Assembly: GCA_022781445.1 (NCBI GenBank)
Contig: JALETQ010000015.1
Location: 25,184 to 89,183, forward strand
Length of the DNA stretch: 64,000 nt
Source of the DNA: Prevotella sp.
Lineage (GTDB): Bacteria > Bacteroidota > Bacteroidia > Bacteroidales > Bacteroidaceae
Reading direction: 5' to 3'
The notes under the pieces were generated by a model that saw only the letters and a list, made by a program, of their open reading frames with translations, had not been told where the DNA came from and ran no database searches. Made by a program: the position numbers and the translations under genes. Positions 47,219 to 55,339 of this stretch are shown here, one piece after another. Every line of letters begins with the position of its first letter. Positions within the stretch are counted from its first letter, which is position 1.

Positions 47219-47509
47219 ATAATTCCGAATCTCTCGGGTCATCCGTTCATACCGCCGTTGGGTGCGACCCCTTTCGTATGCCGGCGGCATCCGTCTTTCA
47301 ATCAGGTAAACAGGTTTTCATCATGTATCGAATCATCACCGACAGCCCCAAGCGTCACCGTTGGCCGAACAAAACGTTACGGCCTGCTTCCTTGCCGAAC
47401 TCCGTTTCGGTGGCAACGGAGGCTCTGCGGCATCGGGAAAGGGGCAGGGCAATCACATCGCCCGTCAGCACTTGTTCTTCGACAGTGACGAATCCATCAT
47501 CCAAACAGC

Positions 47510-47536
47510 GGCGACGGCTCAACCGTAGCTGTCGCC
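47510..47536 (+). promoter_or_regulatory. Hairpin immediately upstream of pgi
   Basis: GGCGAC (47510-47515) pairs with GTCGCC (47531-47536), with GCT/AGC inside. It ends about 19 nt before the pgi start codon and could affect translation. Confidence 0.4.
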
Positions 47537-47555
47537 CCCTCAATCCTTTTCAACC

Positions 47556-48911
47556 ATGAAGCAACTTCATTTAGACCTTTCCAAAGCGTTGAACTTCATC
47601 GACCGTCGCGCTCTCGACGAGATTCAACCCGTTGTAAGCCAAGCACACCATGCCCTCGAGGACGGCTCTTGTCCCGGCAATGATTTCCTCGGATGGCTTC
47701 ATCTGCCCTCTTCGATCACACCCGGGCTTATCGACGACATCGCCGATTGTGCCCAAACGCTTCGCAGTCTGTGCGAAGTCATCGTCGTGGCCGGTATCGG
47801 CGGCAGCTATCTCGGTGCCCGTGCGGTCATCGATGCGCTTGCCGACACCTTCCGTTCGTCCGACGGCAGCGAGGGCAATCCTGCCATTCTCTACGCCGGA
47901 AACAACATCAGCGAAGACTATCTTGCCGAACTGACCCGCTTTTTGGAGAACAAGAAGTTTGGTGTCATCAACATATCGAAGTCCGGAACGACCACCGAAA
48001 CGGCATTGGCGTTCCGTCTTCTCAAACGACAATGCGAGGCAAAGCGAGGCAAAGAGACTGCCCGTCGCGTCATCGTTGCCATCACCGATGCCGAGAAAGG
48101 AGCCGCCCGGCAGGCCGCCCGCAAGGAAGGCTATCGCTCATTCGTCATCCCCGACAATGTGGGAGGCCGCTTTTCGGTACTCACGCCGGTAGGTCTGTTG
48201 CCCATTGCGTGTGCCGGTTTCGACATCCGCGCACTCGTCGAGGGTGCCCGGACGATGGAAAAGGCATGCGGCATCGACATCCCCTTCGGGCAAAACATGG
48301 CACAACAATATGCCGCCATCCGCAACATCCTGCATCAAAAGGAGGGCAAGAAGATCGAAATCATCGTCAACTACCATCCCAAACTCCATTATATCGGCGA
48401 ATGGTGGAAGCAGCTTTACGGCGAGAGCGAGGGCAAGAACCACAAAGGAATTTTCCCTGCCGCCTGCGATTTCTCCACCGATCTCCACTCGATGGGGCAA
48501 TGGATACAGGATGGCGAACGCTCCATCTTCGAGACGGTCATCAGCATTGAGCAACCCAGACATACACTCTTGTTTCCTGCCGATGACGAAAACCTCGACG
48601 GATTGAACTTCCTTGCCGGCAAACGCGTGGACGAAGTCAACAAGATGGCGGAGCTTGGCACACTCATCGCTCACGGCGACGGCGGTGTTCCCTGTATCCG
48701 CATCTCCCTGCCCGCCCTCGACGAACAAGCCATCGGGCAACTGCTGTACTTCTTTGAGCTGGCTTGCGGCATCAGCGGGCTGACCCTCGGTGTCAATCCG
48801 TTCGACCAACCGGGTGTCGAAGCCTACAAGAAAAATATGTTTGCCCTGCTCGACAAACCCGGATACGAGGCCGAGAGTGCGGCCATCCGACAACGACTGG
48901 CCCGTTCATGA
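47556..48911 (+). CDS. pgi: Glucose-6-phosphate isomerase
   Basis: Pgi interconverts glucose-6-phosphate and fructose-6-phosphate. The 451-residue protein is the short bacterial form with [39 protein letters not shown] (phosphosugar-binding), [18 protein letters not shown], and the C-terminal region with [18 protein letters not shown]. The catalytic Glu is probably in the [16 protein letters not shown] region. Its stop overlaps the start of the next gene as ATGA. Confidence 0.96.
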   Translation: MKQLHLDLSKALNFIDRRALDEIQPVVSQAHHALEDGSCPGNDFLGWLHLPSSITPGLIDDIADCAQTLRSLCEVIVVAGIGGSYLGARAVIDALADTFRSSDGSEGNPAILYAGNNISEDYLAELTRFLENKKFGVINISKSGTTTETALAFRLLKRQCEAKRGKETARRVIVAITDAEKGAARQAARKEGYRSFVIPDNVGGRFSVLTPVGLLPIACAGFDIRALVEGARTMEKACGIDIPFGQNMAQQYAAIRNILHQKEGKKIEIIVNYHPKLHYIGEWWKQLYGESEGKNHKGIFPAACDFSTDLHSMGQWIQDGERSIFETVISIEQPRHTLLFPADDENLDGLNFLAGKRVDEVNKMAELGTLIAHGDGGVPCIRISLPALDEQAIGQLLYFFELACGISGLTLGVNPFDQPGVEAYKKNMFALLDKPGYEAESAAIRQRLARS

Positions 48912-49654
48912 GGACGATTTTCGAGCAGGCGGTGCAAGCCTACAACACCATCCATGCCCCCAAGACGCTCCAACCCAAGGCCGTGCTCTTCGACATGGAC
49001 GGTGTGCTGTACCGTTCCATGCACTACCATGCCCGGGCATGGCACGAAACGATGGCCCGGCATCACATCGACATGAGTGAGGAAGAAGCCTTCAGGCTTG
49101 AAGGCATGCGCGGACTCGAAATCATCCGCATGAAAATGGAGGCTGCCCACCGCACCGTCGATGCTGCAACGGCACAACGCATCTACGACGAAAAGGGTGA
49201 AAAATTCTCGTCCTACGGCAGTGTGACCATCATGGAGGGCATCCTTGACCTCATGAAAGCCGTCCGAACAAGCGGCATGACCGTCGGGGTGGTGACCGGA
49301 AGCGGCCAGCATTCGCTGCTCGACAAGCTCGAACATGACTTCCGTCCCTACATCGACCGCAGGCTGGTGGTCACCTCTTTCGATGTCGAACAAGGCAAGC
49401 CGGCTCCCGATCCCTATCTGCAGGGACTGCAAAAGGTCCATGCCCTGCCTCACGAAACACTCGTCGTCGAGAATGCACCTTTGGGCGTTCGCAGTGCCGT
49501 GGCTGCCGGCATCTTCACCATTGCCGTCAATACCGGACCGCTGGAACCCCGGCTCCTCAGCCGGGAAGGGGCTTCGCTCGTATTCCCCTCGGTTGCCGAT
49601 CTGCACCGACAATGGCCGTCACTCATGCAGACACTCGCTCCCGCAGCCTCCTGA
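48908..49654 (+). CDS. HAD-superfamily phosphatase (beta-phosphoglucomutase-like)
   Basis: The ATG at 48908 overlaps the pgi stop (ATGA), so translation is probably coupled. The 248-residue protein has HAD motif [19 protein letters not shown] (nucleophile and acid Asp), a helical cap, motif II TGSGQHS, and motifs [18 protein letters not shown] and [16 protein letters not shown]. The subfamily is that of beta-phosphoglucomutase and sugar phosphatases. Motif IV has ENAPLG rather than ED; a Glu-Asn here is common in this group. The substrate is not known; linkage to pgi hints at sugar phosphates. Confidence 0.88.
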   Translation: MRTIFEQAVQAYNTIHAPKTLQPKAVLFDMDGVLYRSMHYHARAWHETMARHHIDMSEEEAFRLEGMRGLEIIRMKMEAAHRTVDAATAQRIYDEKGEKFSSYGSVTIMEGILDLMKAVRTSGMTVGVVTGSGQHSLLDKLEHDFRPYIDRRLVVTSFDVEQGKPAPDPYLQGLQKVHALPHETLVVENAPLGVRSAVAAGIFTIAVNTGPLEPRLLSREGASLVFPSVADLHRQWPSLMQTLAPAAS

Positions 49655-49820
49655 AGGCCGATCCTCTTGTTGTCGCGCCGCATCTTCTCCGCCTGCCGAA
49701 GTACGCTACGGCGACCTCATCCGCCCCGCCCTCTCACCGGTCATCCCCCTGCATGGCTGTATTCCGGGTTAAGCGGTCTCCTCGATTCGCTCATTATTCA
49801 TTTTTAATATCTAACACAAC

Positions 49821-50366
49821 ATGAAAAAGAAAAGTATTTTCGGCAGCCTTCTGCTGCTGCTTTTTGCCGCTGCGACATGGGTTTCGTGCAGCGACGACCC
49901 CGATCGTCCCGAACTTCCGAAACTCACATGGGTCAGGTACGAACTGAGTGTATCGCCCGATATGCTGGCTTTCTACGACATCAACATCAACTTTCTGACC
50001 ACCACCGAGAAGGATACGACTGCCATGATGGCACAGACATCGGGCGACTTGGGCGGATATTGGCAATATGCCAACAAGACCATGAACGTCGATTATCACC
50101 ACTTCAAGTTCAAAGCCGTGGCGAAGAAAAAGGCCGACGTAAACCTCAACATTGCCAAGGAGTCGCTCGAATTCTCGTGGAACTTCACCGGACAATGTAC
50201 CAACAACACGCCCACATACACCTATAACCCGGCCAACAGGGGCGATTACAAGGTAGAAAAGGCCGGATTGGAGAAGTTCCTCGAAGAACATGCTACCATT
50301 CAGTTGGCCGATTGGGACAATGAGAAAACCGTCACGCCGAAGAGTGCGGCATCGCAGGGCCGATAA
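49821..50366 (+). CDS. Lipoprotein of unknown function
   Basis: The 181-residue product has a lipoprotein signal peptide (KKKSIFGSLLLLLFAAATWVSC) with the lipobox WVSC and Cys at about residue 23; SDDPDRPELPKL follows. The mature part is beta-rich with repeated polar strands (LTWVRYELSVSPDMLAFYDININFLTT, VDYHHFKFKAVAKKKADVNL), suggesting an Ig- or DUF-type sandwich. I do not recognise the family. No strong promoter was seen; the HAD gene ends 166 bp upstream. Confidence 0.8.
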   Translation: MKKKSIFGSLLLLLFAAATWVSCSDDPDRPELPKLTWVRYELSVSPDMLAFYDININFLTTTEKDTTAMMAQTSGDLGGYWQYANKTMNVDYHHFKFKAVAKKKADVNLNIAKESLEFSWNFTGQCTNNTPTYTYNPANRGDYKVEKAGLEKFLEEHATIQLADWDNEKTVTPKSAASQGR

Positions 50367-50500
50367 CGCTCTGCCACAAGTCGTCGAACACCTCGCAGAC
50401 ATCCTTGAAAACGAGGGCGGACAAGCCCCCATCGTCGGCGGTATGGAGTCATCCGTGCCGCCGACGTTGCATGACGGGGGTACAATTAACTGTCAGATTG

Positions 50501-50532
50501 TTTGCCGTTTCGGATTATTTTGGCTATATTTG
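50501..50532 (+). promoter_or_regulatory. Promoter of the small lipoprotein gene
   Basis: TTTG (50501-50504), 20 bp, TATATTTG (50525-50532). A GGGAT/ATCCC hairpin (about 50541-50556) lies in the 45-nt leader. Confidence 0.8.
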
Positions 50533-50578
50533 CCCAAGTGGGATGAAACCATCCCTGCATAACTAAAAACAAGAAGAT

Positions 50579-50959
50579 ATGAAAAGAAAACTGTGGATGG
50601 CGATGTTCGTCATGGTCATGGGCTTCATGATGGTTGCCTGCAACCAGTCGAATCCCGCCGAGAAGGCAAAAAGCCTCATTGAAGAAATGAAAAGCGAAGG
50701 CAGCAACTGGGATGTAGCCACATGGAAGGAAAAAGGAATGGCTTTCATCGATGCCGTCAAACCCATGTTGGCTTCACTCAAAGACGTGAAGAACGACCCT
50801 TCCAAGCTCACCGACCTGATGAACAGCGTGAAAGAAGTGCAGCCTTTGCTCAAAGACTTCCAAGAGGCTGCCATGAAAACCGAAGCCGGAAAGAAACTCT
50901 TCCAAGACACCGATTTCCTGCAAAAGTTCACCAGTCTGACAGCACCCGAGGAACAATAA
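50579..50959 (+). CDS. Small helical lipoprotein
   Basis: The 126-residue product begins with a lipoprotein signal peptide (MWMAMFVMVMGFMMVAC-like, here KLWMAMFVMVMGFMMVAC) with the lipobox MVAC at about residue 21. The mature part is predicted almost entirely alpha-helical (AEKAKSLIEEMKSEG, LTDLMNSVKEVQPLLKDFQEAAMKTEAGKKLF) and rich in Lys and Glu. The family was not recognised. It is monocistronic with a consensus promoter and a strong terminator, which suggests high expression. Confidence 0.85.
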   Translation: MKRKLWMAMFVMVMGFMMVACNQSNPAEKAKSLIEEMKSEGSNWDVATWKEKGMAFIDAVKPMLASLKDVKNDPSKLTDLMNSVKEVQPLLKDFQEAAMKTEAGKKLFQDTDFLQKFTSLTAPEEQ

Positions 50960-50991
50960 CCTCATCAACGCAACTCGCGTCATGAACGGGC

Positions 50992-51037
50992 GGGGGAGAA
51001 AACAGTGCCGAAAAGGCTGTTTTCTCCCCCGTTTCTT
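50992..51037 (+). terminator. Strong terminator after the small lipoprotein gene
   Basis: GGGGGAGAAAACAG (50992-51005) pairs perfectly with CTGTTTTCTCCCCC (51017-51030), followed by GTTTCTT. Confidence 0.9.
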
Positions 51038-51183
51038 GTGCCGTCATCGATACGCCTGCCCCAACCGACACCCATCTGCCTGACATTCAAACGCAACCGG
51101 ATCGGAATCTGGCGGCCGATATGGGTTGAGGCGGAAGTAGCTTTCTTACAGTTGTTTACGATTTTCTTAAACTCCGTTTTTCC

Positions 51184-51271
51184 AAGACCTGCTCTTTGAC
51201 ATGATAAAAGTTGCCCTTTCGGCTGACGAAAGGGCAACTTTCACAAGACAAAAGGGCAGGTTCTGCAAAAC
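51184..51271 (+). repeat. 22-bp tandem array E (4 units)
   Basis: Units are 51184-51205, 51206-51227, 51228-51249 and 51250-51271. Units 2 and 3 are reverse complements in the core (AAAGTTGCCCTTTCG at 51207-51221 and CGAAAGGGCAACTTT at 51227-51241) and form a 15-bp perfect hairpin with a 5-nt loop. Unit 4 is AAAAGGGCAGGTTCTG. The array lies between the convergent small lipoprotein and aroQ genes. Confidence 0.85.
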
Positions 51272-51318
51272 AGATATGCCGAGTCGTTCAGCCAATCGAA
51301 CCGGACGGACCGGGCAAT

Positions 51319-51365
51319 GCCTGCAGCAAACCGGCAATCCTTCCGGACTTCCATCGGACAAAACC
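51319..51365 (-). repeat. Diverged dispersed 47-bp repeat, copy 2
   Basis: On the minus strand, GGTTTTGTCCGATGG and CGGTTTGCTGCAGGC occur at the same 32-bp offset as in the copy at 11174-11220. It lies downstream of aroQ next to array E. Confidence 0.45.
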
Positions 51366-51447
51366 GACCCGGAATCTGACGATCCGTGGAGACTATAGCC
51401 GGAAAAGGTGGTCGAAATGGCCGTTGTCCGTTCCCTACCGAAAGACT

Positions 51448-51867
51448 TCAGCGGTGCAATAGAGCCTCGACGGCAAGCCGATAGGAGTCGGTGCCGAAAC
51501 CGCTGATCATGCCTTGGCAGGCAGATGTGATGAGCGACGTGTGGCGATAGGATTCGCGGGCATGGATGTTCGACAGGTGAACCTCCACCACGGGCGAGGT
51601 AATGGCTTTGATGCAGTCGTGCAAGGCCACGCTGGTGTGGGTGTAGGCACCGGCATTGAGGATCACGCCGTCGGCGGTGAAGCCCACTTCCTGCAGGCGG
51701 TTGACAAGCTCGCCCTCGACATTGCTCTGGAAATAGCCGAAGATGATGTCGGGATAAAGACCGCGCAGGCGCGACAAACAAGCATCGAAATGTTCGTTGC
51801 CGTACACTTCGGGTTCGCGAATGCCCAAGAGATTGAGGTTGGGGCCGTTGATGATTTCTATGTTCAT
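51448..51867 (-). CDS. aroQ: 3-dehydroquinate dehydratase, type II
   Basis: AroQ converts 3-dehydroquinate to 3-dehydroshikimate in the shikimate pathway. The ATG at 51867 (MNIEIINGPNLNLLGIREPEVYG) gives 139 residues, the usual length; the longer open frame upstream runs through the spacer to xerD and is rejected. The active-site Tyr in EPEVYG, the Asn in ILNAGAYTHTSVAL, and VEVHLSNIHARE with the catalytic His are all present. It is divergent from the recombinase gene. Confidence 0.95.
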   Translation of the reverse strand: MNIEIINGPNLNLLGIREPEVYGNEHFDACLSRLRGLYPDIIFGYFQSNVEGELVNRLQEVGFTADGVILNAGAYTHTSVALHDCIKAITSPVVEVHLSNIHARESYRHTSLITSACQGMISGFGTDSYRLAVEALLHR

Positions 51868-51980
51868 GGCGGGTAACGGGTGGATAGGGATGGACGAATG
51901 ACAGAGCCGCCGGTGCCCTTTCGTGTGCCGAATTCGTGAAAAAGACGGCACCTTTGTCGGACAAATCGGGCTTTTCTGTC

Positions 51981-51988
51981 TATATTTG
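51981..51988 (+). promoter_or_regulatory. Promoter -7 box of the xer recombinase gene
   Basis: TATATTTG, 22 bp before the ATG at 52010. The -33 TTTG at 51953 is spaced 24 bp, longer than normal. Confidence 0.5.
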
Positions 51989-52009
51989 CATACAAATATA
52001 CATATAAAG

Positions 52010-52939
52010 ATGGAAACGGGCAAGAAAAAACAGACATCGGTCATCGATGCTTATCGTCGCTATTTGCGATTGCAACGCGCCTATTCGCCTGCCACGCTTG
52101 AAGCATATATGGGTGATTTGGGCAAACTGCTTGCCTACCTCGAAGCCGAGAACCTCGACTTCCGGGATGTCGGTATCGACCATCTTCGTCACTTCTCGGC
52201 ATCGCTCCACGACATCGGCATCGGTGCAAGGTCGCAGTGTCGCATCCTGAGCGGCGTGCGTTCGTTCTATCGTTATCTGCTGATGGAAAAGGAAATCGAG
52301 GGCGATCCCACCGAGTTGCTCGAGTCGCCCCAAATAGGCGACCACCTGCCCGAGGTTCTCTCGACCGACGAGGTGGACCTTTTGGAGCGCACGGTTGACC
52401 TTTCCAAGTGGGAAGGACACCGCAACCGTGCCATCATTGAGGTGCTGTTTGCCTGCGGACTGCGGGTGAGCGAGCTGGTAAACCTGCATCTTTCCGACCT
52501 TTTCATCGAAGAACGCTTCATCCGGGTGGTGGGCAAAGGCAACAAAGAGCGGCTGGTGCCCATCTCCGACAGTGCCGTCGAGGAACTGCAATGGTGGTTT
52601 GACGACCGTTGTCGCATGAACATCAAGCCCGGAGAGGAAGACTTTGTGTTTCTCAATCGAAGGGGAGCGCATCTCACCCGTACCATGATTCTGATTATGA
52701 TCAAGCGACTGGCTGCCGAAGCGGGCATCCGGAAGGTCATCAGTCCGCACACGTTGCGCCACTCGTTTGCCACGGCTTTGCTCGAAGGAGGTGCCGACCT
52801 GCGTGTCATTCAAGCCATGCTCGGACACGAAAGTATCGGAACCACCGAAATTTATACCCATATCGACACATCCACGCTGCGACGCTCGATTCTCGAACAC
52901 CATCCCCGCAACCTTCCGCGTACAGCTGAATCCCAATAG
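52010..52939 (+). CDS. xerD: Tyrosine recombinase XerC/XerD
   Basis: Xer recombinases resolve chromosome dimers at dif. The ATG at 52010 (METGKKKQTSVIDAYRRYLRL) gives 309 residues. An N-terminal SAM-like core-binding domain (about residues 8-95) precedes the catalytic domain with the tetrad: Arg in GLRVSELVNL, His and Arg in HTLRHSFATAL, His in LGHESI and Tyr in YTHIDTSTLR. Full catalytic set and length favour a housekeeping XerC or XerD over a mobile-element integrase; which of the two is not settled. No attachment site was recognised beside it. Confidence 0.93.
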   Translation: METGKKKQTSVIDAYRRYLRLQRAYSPATLEAYMGDLGKLLAYLEAENLDFRDVGIDHLRHFSASLHDIGIGARSQCRILSGVRSFYRYLLMEKEIEGDPTELLESPQIGDHLPEVLSTDEVDLLERTVDLSKWEGHRNRAIIEVLFACGLRVSELVNLHLSDLFIEERFIRVVGKGNKERLVPISDSAVEELQWWFDDRCRMNIKPGEEDFVFLNRRGAHLTRTMILIMIKRLAAEAGIRKVISPHTLRHSFATALLEGGADLRVIQAMLGHESIGTTEIYTHIDTSTLRRSILEHHPRNLPRTAESQ

Positions 52940-53139
52940 TTCTCGAGCCGATTCGGGCATTACTGACACACTTGCCTGACCTTGTGCGTCCGAATAGGTT
53001 GGCTGTCGGTCGGATTCGTCTCGAGTAGAGGCATCCAAAGAGATGAAAGCTTTGCCCTTACGACACCCGAAAGGCGGTGCAGCAGTGAGAAAAGGCCGAA
53101 AAAACAGATGAAGGGAATGGGGAAAGAAGCCGACAACGG

Positions 53140-54210
53140 TCAGCGTGCAGCCGAAGGATGAGGCACGGCGGCAGGTGAAGCGTTAGTGGAAAGGGCGGCC
53201 GCCTGATGCTTTTCGGCATCGTTGGCAAGGAAATGTTGCAGGTCGTTGTGCAACCATTGATAGGGCGGGCAGTCTTCATAGCCTGTGTTGCGACGAAGCA
53301 AAGGTGTCACTTCTTCGATGCTTCGGGTGTAGCTTGTCAGCTCGTTATGCCGCTGGATGTTGTGTACCGCATTGCGATTGATTTCGTTTTCGCGTTCTTG
53401 TCGCAGCTTGTTGCATACCTGCTTGAGCAACGGCACGACAACATTGTCGAAGAGATGGTGCCCCTGAATGTAAAGATATGTCATGTCGGGGGTGATGCCC
53501 ATGTCAAGGAGTTCGCGCTTGAGAGCCAGATAAGAATCCTTGGCGTCGGGATTTTTATCTTGCAATGATTTTACTTTCCGAAAAACCTTGTATTTCACTT
53601 TGGCAATGACGGCATCGGGATTGTGGATGTTGAGATGCCCTGTTTCGATGATATGATTGAAGTCGCTCATCGTAAATTCGCTGTAACGGTTCTGCCGATA
53701 GTGCCAGATATTCCACACGAAGAGGGGGAAAATGGCTTGGGAGAACCTTTGGAAGAAGTCCACGAAGTCGAACACCGTGCGGTCGTTGAGGGTCGCCATG
53801 ACCGCCACGTTGTGTAGCGAGGGGGCGTAACATTGGAAATTTTCGATGGCATAGACGTATGTATGAAACACATACGGATTGGAAAGGATGTTCTTCGATA
53901 TGGGTGTGATGCCCTGCATGAGCCAGTCGTAGTCGGCATCGACGCAGGCAATCATGTCTTTTCCCGCCCTTTCGGTCAGCAGATTCATGAGTACCGACTT
54001 CTTTCCTTTGGTGAGACGCTTCTTGGACGGCAGCATAATCTCGAAGTAACGTTGCTCGTTTTCGTATCGGCTCAGCACATTCCTCCAAAAGATGATGTCG
54101 TCGTAGGCTTCGACATACGCCACGATTTTGCGTCGCTGCTTCTTGGACTGTAGTCGGTTGGCGGCGGCAAAGTATTCGGATTGGAGATTTTCTTTGAGAC
54201 GTTTGTTCAT
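53140..54210 (-). CDS. DUF4435 (TOPRIM-type) protein, PARIS AriB-like
   Basis: The ATG at 54210 gives 356 residues. Near the N-terminus VAYVEAYDDIIFWRNVL (Glu about 34), then MIACVDADYDWL (Asp 91 and Asp 93) and YAIENFQC (Glu about 123) match the acidic motifs of DUF4435, a TOPRIM-like nuclease fold. The gene starts 37 bp after the stop of an ABC-type ATPase, the arrangement of AriA-AriB in PARIS, where AriB is activated by phage anti-restriction proteins and cleaves tRNA. The C-terminal half (about 190-356), with a basic/helical region, is longer than in the described AriB. The role in defence here is inferred. Confidence 0.75.
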   Translation of the reverse strand: MNKRLKENLQSEYFAAANRLQSKKQRRKIVAYVEAYDDIIFWRNVLSRYENEQRYFEIMLPSKKRLTKGKKSVLMNLLTERAGKDMIACVDADYDWLMQGITPISKNILSNPYVFHTYVYAIENFQCYAPSLHNVAVMATLNDRTVFDFVDFFQRFSQAIFPLFVWNIWHYRQNRYSEFTMSDFNHIIETGHLNIHNPDAVIAKVKYKVFRKVKSLQDKNPDAKDSYLALKRELLDMGITPDMTYLYIQGHHLFDNVVVPLLKQVCNKLRQERENEINRNAVHNIQRHNELTSYTRSIEEVTPLLRRNTGYEDCPPYQWLHNDLQHFLANDAEKHQAAALSTNASPAAVPHPSAAR

Positions 54211-54247
54211 AGTCGTGGGCAGTAAACGGGACAATCGTGGCGGTTTG

Positions 54248-55063
54248 TCAGTCCGTGATGTCGGTCACTTCGGTCACGCTGTCGAGCCATCCGTTCATGA
54301 TCACGGCAGGCGAATGGGTTGTCAGTATGATTTGTATGTTGGGATTGAGCGACAGGATGAGGTCGATGAGCTGCTTTTGCCAATCGATGTGCAGACTTAC
54401 TTCGGGTTCGTCCATGAAAAGCACGTGGGGAACGTTGTCTTCCACGAGGACGGTGAGCATGATGATGAGAATCTGTTTCTCGCCGCTCGACAGCTGATAA
54501 GGCACCAGCTGTTCGCCGATGTGCGAAAAGAGGATTTCGTTTTCCGTGCGGATGATTTTCTTTCCGGTGTCGGCAAAGAGGTCGTCCATGATGTCTTGGA
54601 AGCGTTTCTTTGGCTCGCTGATGCGCGTTGCCTTCTGTGCGGCATCGGCGTCGCCGCTCTGTAGTGTTTCGATGATGCGGTTTCCGATGTTCACCTGATA
54701 GTCGAGATACTTGCGCTGGAGCTGGAAAATCTGCCAGTCGAGTTCGGTGACGAGGCGCGGGTCGATGTGTCCGATGCGGTCGCTGTTCATCAACGGACGG
54801 TCGAAAGAGCGGATGACATCATACCTTATATAATCGGCATCGGCAGGAAAGACCTTCAGATGCACGCCTTTGGGCAGGTCGCCGCAAAAGGCTTGTTCGC
54901 CCGACAACCCTTTGACCACCTTGTTGAGGATGGTGCTTTTGCCCACTCCGTTGACGCCGCTGAGGATATTGACGTGTCGGTCAAGGTTCCAAAGCACATG
55001 GCGCGTGCCGGACCAAAGGGAGTCAATCTCAATTTGCTCGATGTATTCTGCGAATTTCTGCAT
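54248..55063 (-). CDS. ABC/SMC-type AAA ATPase (AAA_21-like), PARIS AriA-like
   Basis: The ATG at 55063 (MQKFAEYIEQIEIDSLWSGTRHV) gives 271 residues. Motifs in order: Walker A GVNGVGKST (36-44), the signature-like LSSGEKQ (about 188), Walker B VLFMDEPEVSLH (about 211) and the H-loop TTHSP (about 249). This is the compact RecF/OLD-type head domain without a coiled coil. It precedes the DUF4435 gene on the same strand, as in PARIS. At 271 residues it is shorter than the AriA proteins I know. It has its own promoter at 55089-55096. Confidence 0.8.
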   Translation of the reverse strand: MQKFAEYIEQIEIDSLWSGTRHVLWNLDRHVNILSGVNGVGKSTILNKVVKGLSGEQAFCGDLPKGVHLKVFPADADYIRYDVIRSFDRPLMNSDRIGHIDPRLVTELDWQIFQLQRKYLDYQVNIGNRIIETLQSGDADAAQKATRISEPKKRFQDIMDDLFADTGKKIIRTENEILFSHIGEQLVPYQLSSGEKQILIIMLTVLVEDNVPHVLFMDEPEVSLHIDWQKQLIDLILSLNPNIQIILTTHSPAVIMNGWLDSVTEVTDITD

Positions 55064-55088
55064 GGCAATGGTTATGATGTTGTACCGG

Positions 55089-55096
55089 CAAATATA
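55089..55096 (-). promoter_or_regulatory. Promoter -7 box of the ATPase-DUF4435 pair
   Basis: TATATTTG on the minus strand, 25 bp before the ATG at 55063; a run of nine T (in the plus sense) precedes it and the -33 is weak. Confidence 0.6.
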
Positions 55097-55182
55097 CATT
55101 TTTTTTTGCAGATGTGCCACATTACCGGCATAAATGTTCCGGCAGGCCGGGGATTTCGACGGGGAGCGGGTCGGCAGGAACG

Positions 55183-55220
55183 AAAAAGCCGAAACACAGG
55201 GCGGTGCCTGTGTTTCGGCT
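55183..55220 (-). terminator. Terminator of the clpP-clpX-recQ operon
   Basis: AGCCGAAACACAGG (55187-55200) pairs perfectly with CCTGTGTTTCGGCT (55207-55220); on the minus strand a run of five T follows. Confidence 0.9.
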
Positions 55221-55339
55221 GTGGGACGCTTGTCGATGCAGAAAGTGCATCATGGGCGGTCCGGACGGGTGTCGGTCACCTTGTCACATCGACACGAGGG
55301 TCGTGAATTACAGGGTTTCCGGCGAGAGAAAAGCGGTTG

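Noticed and set aside
52010..52939. Integrase of a genomic island for the Xer-like gene
   Set aside because: Length and complete catalytic tetrad fit housekeeping Xer; neighbours (aroQ, clp operon) are core genes and no att duplication or tRNA is adjacent.
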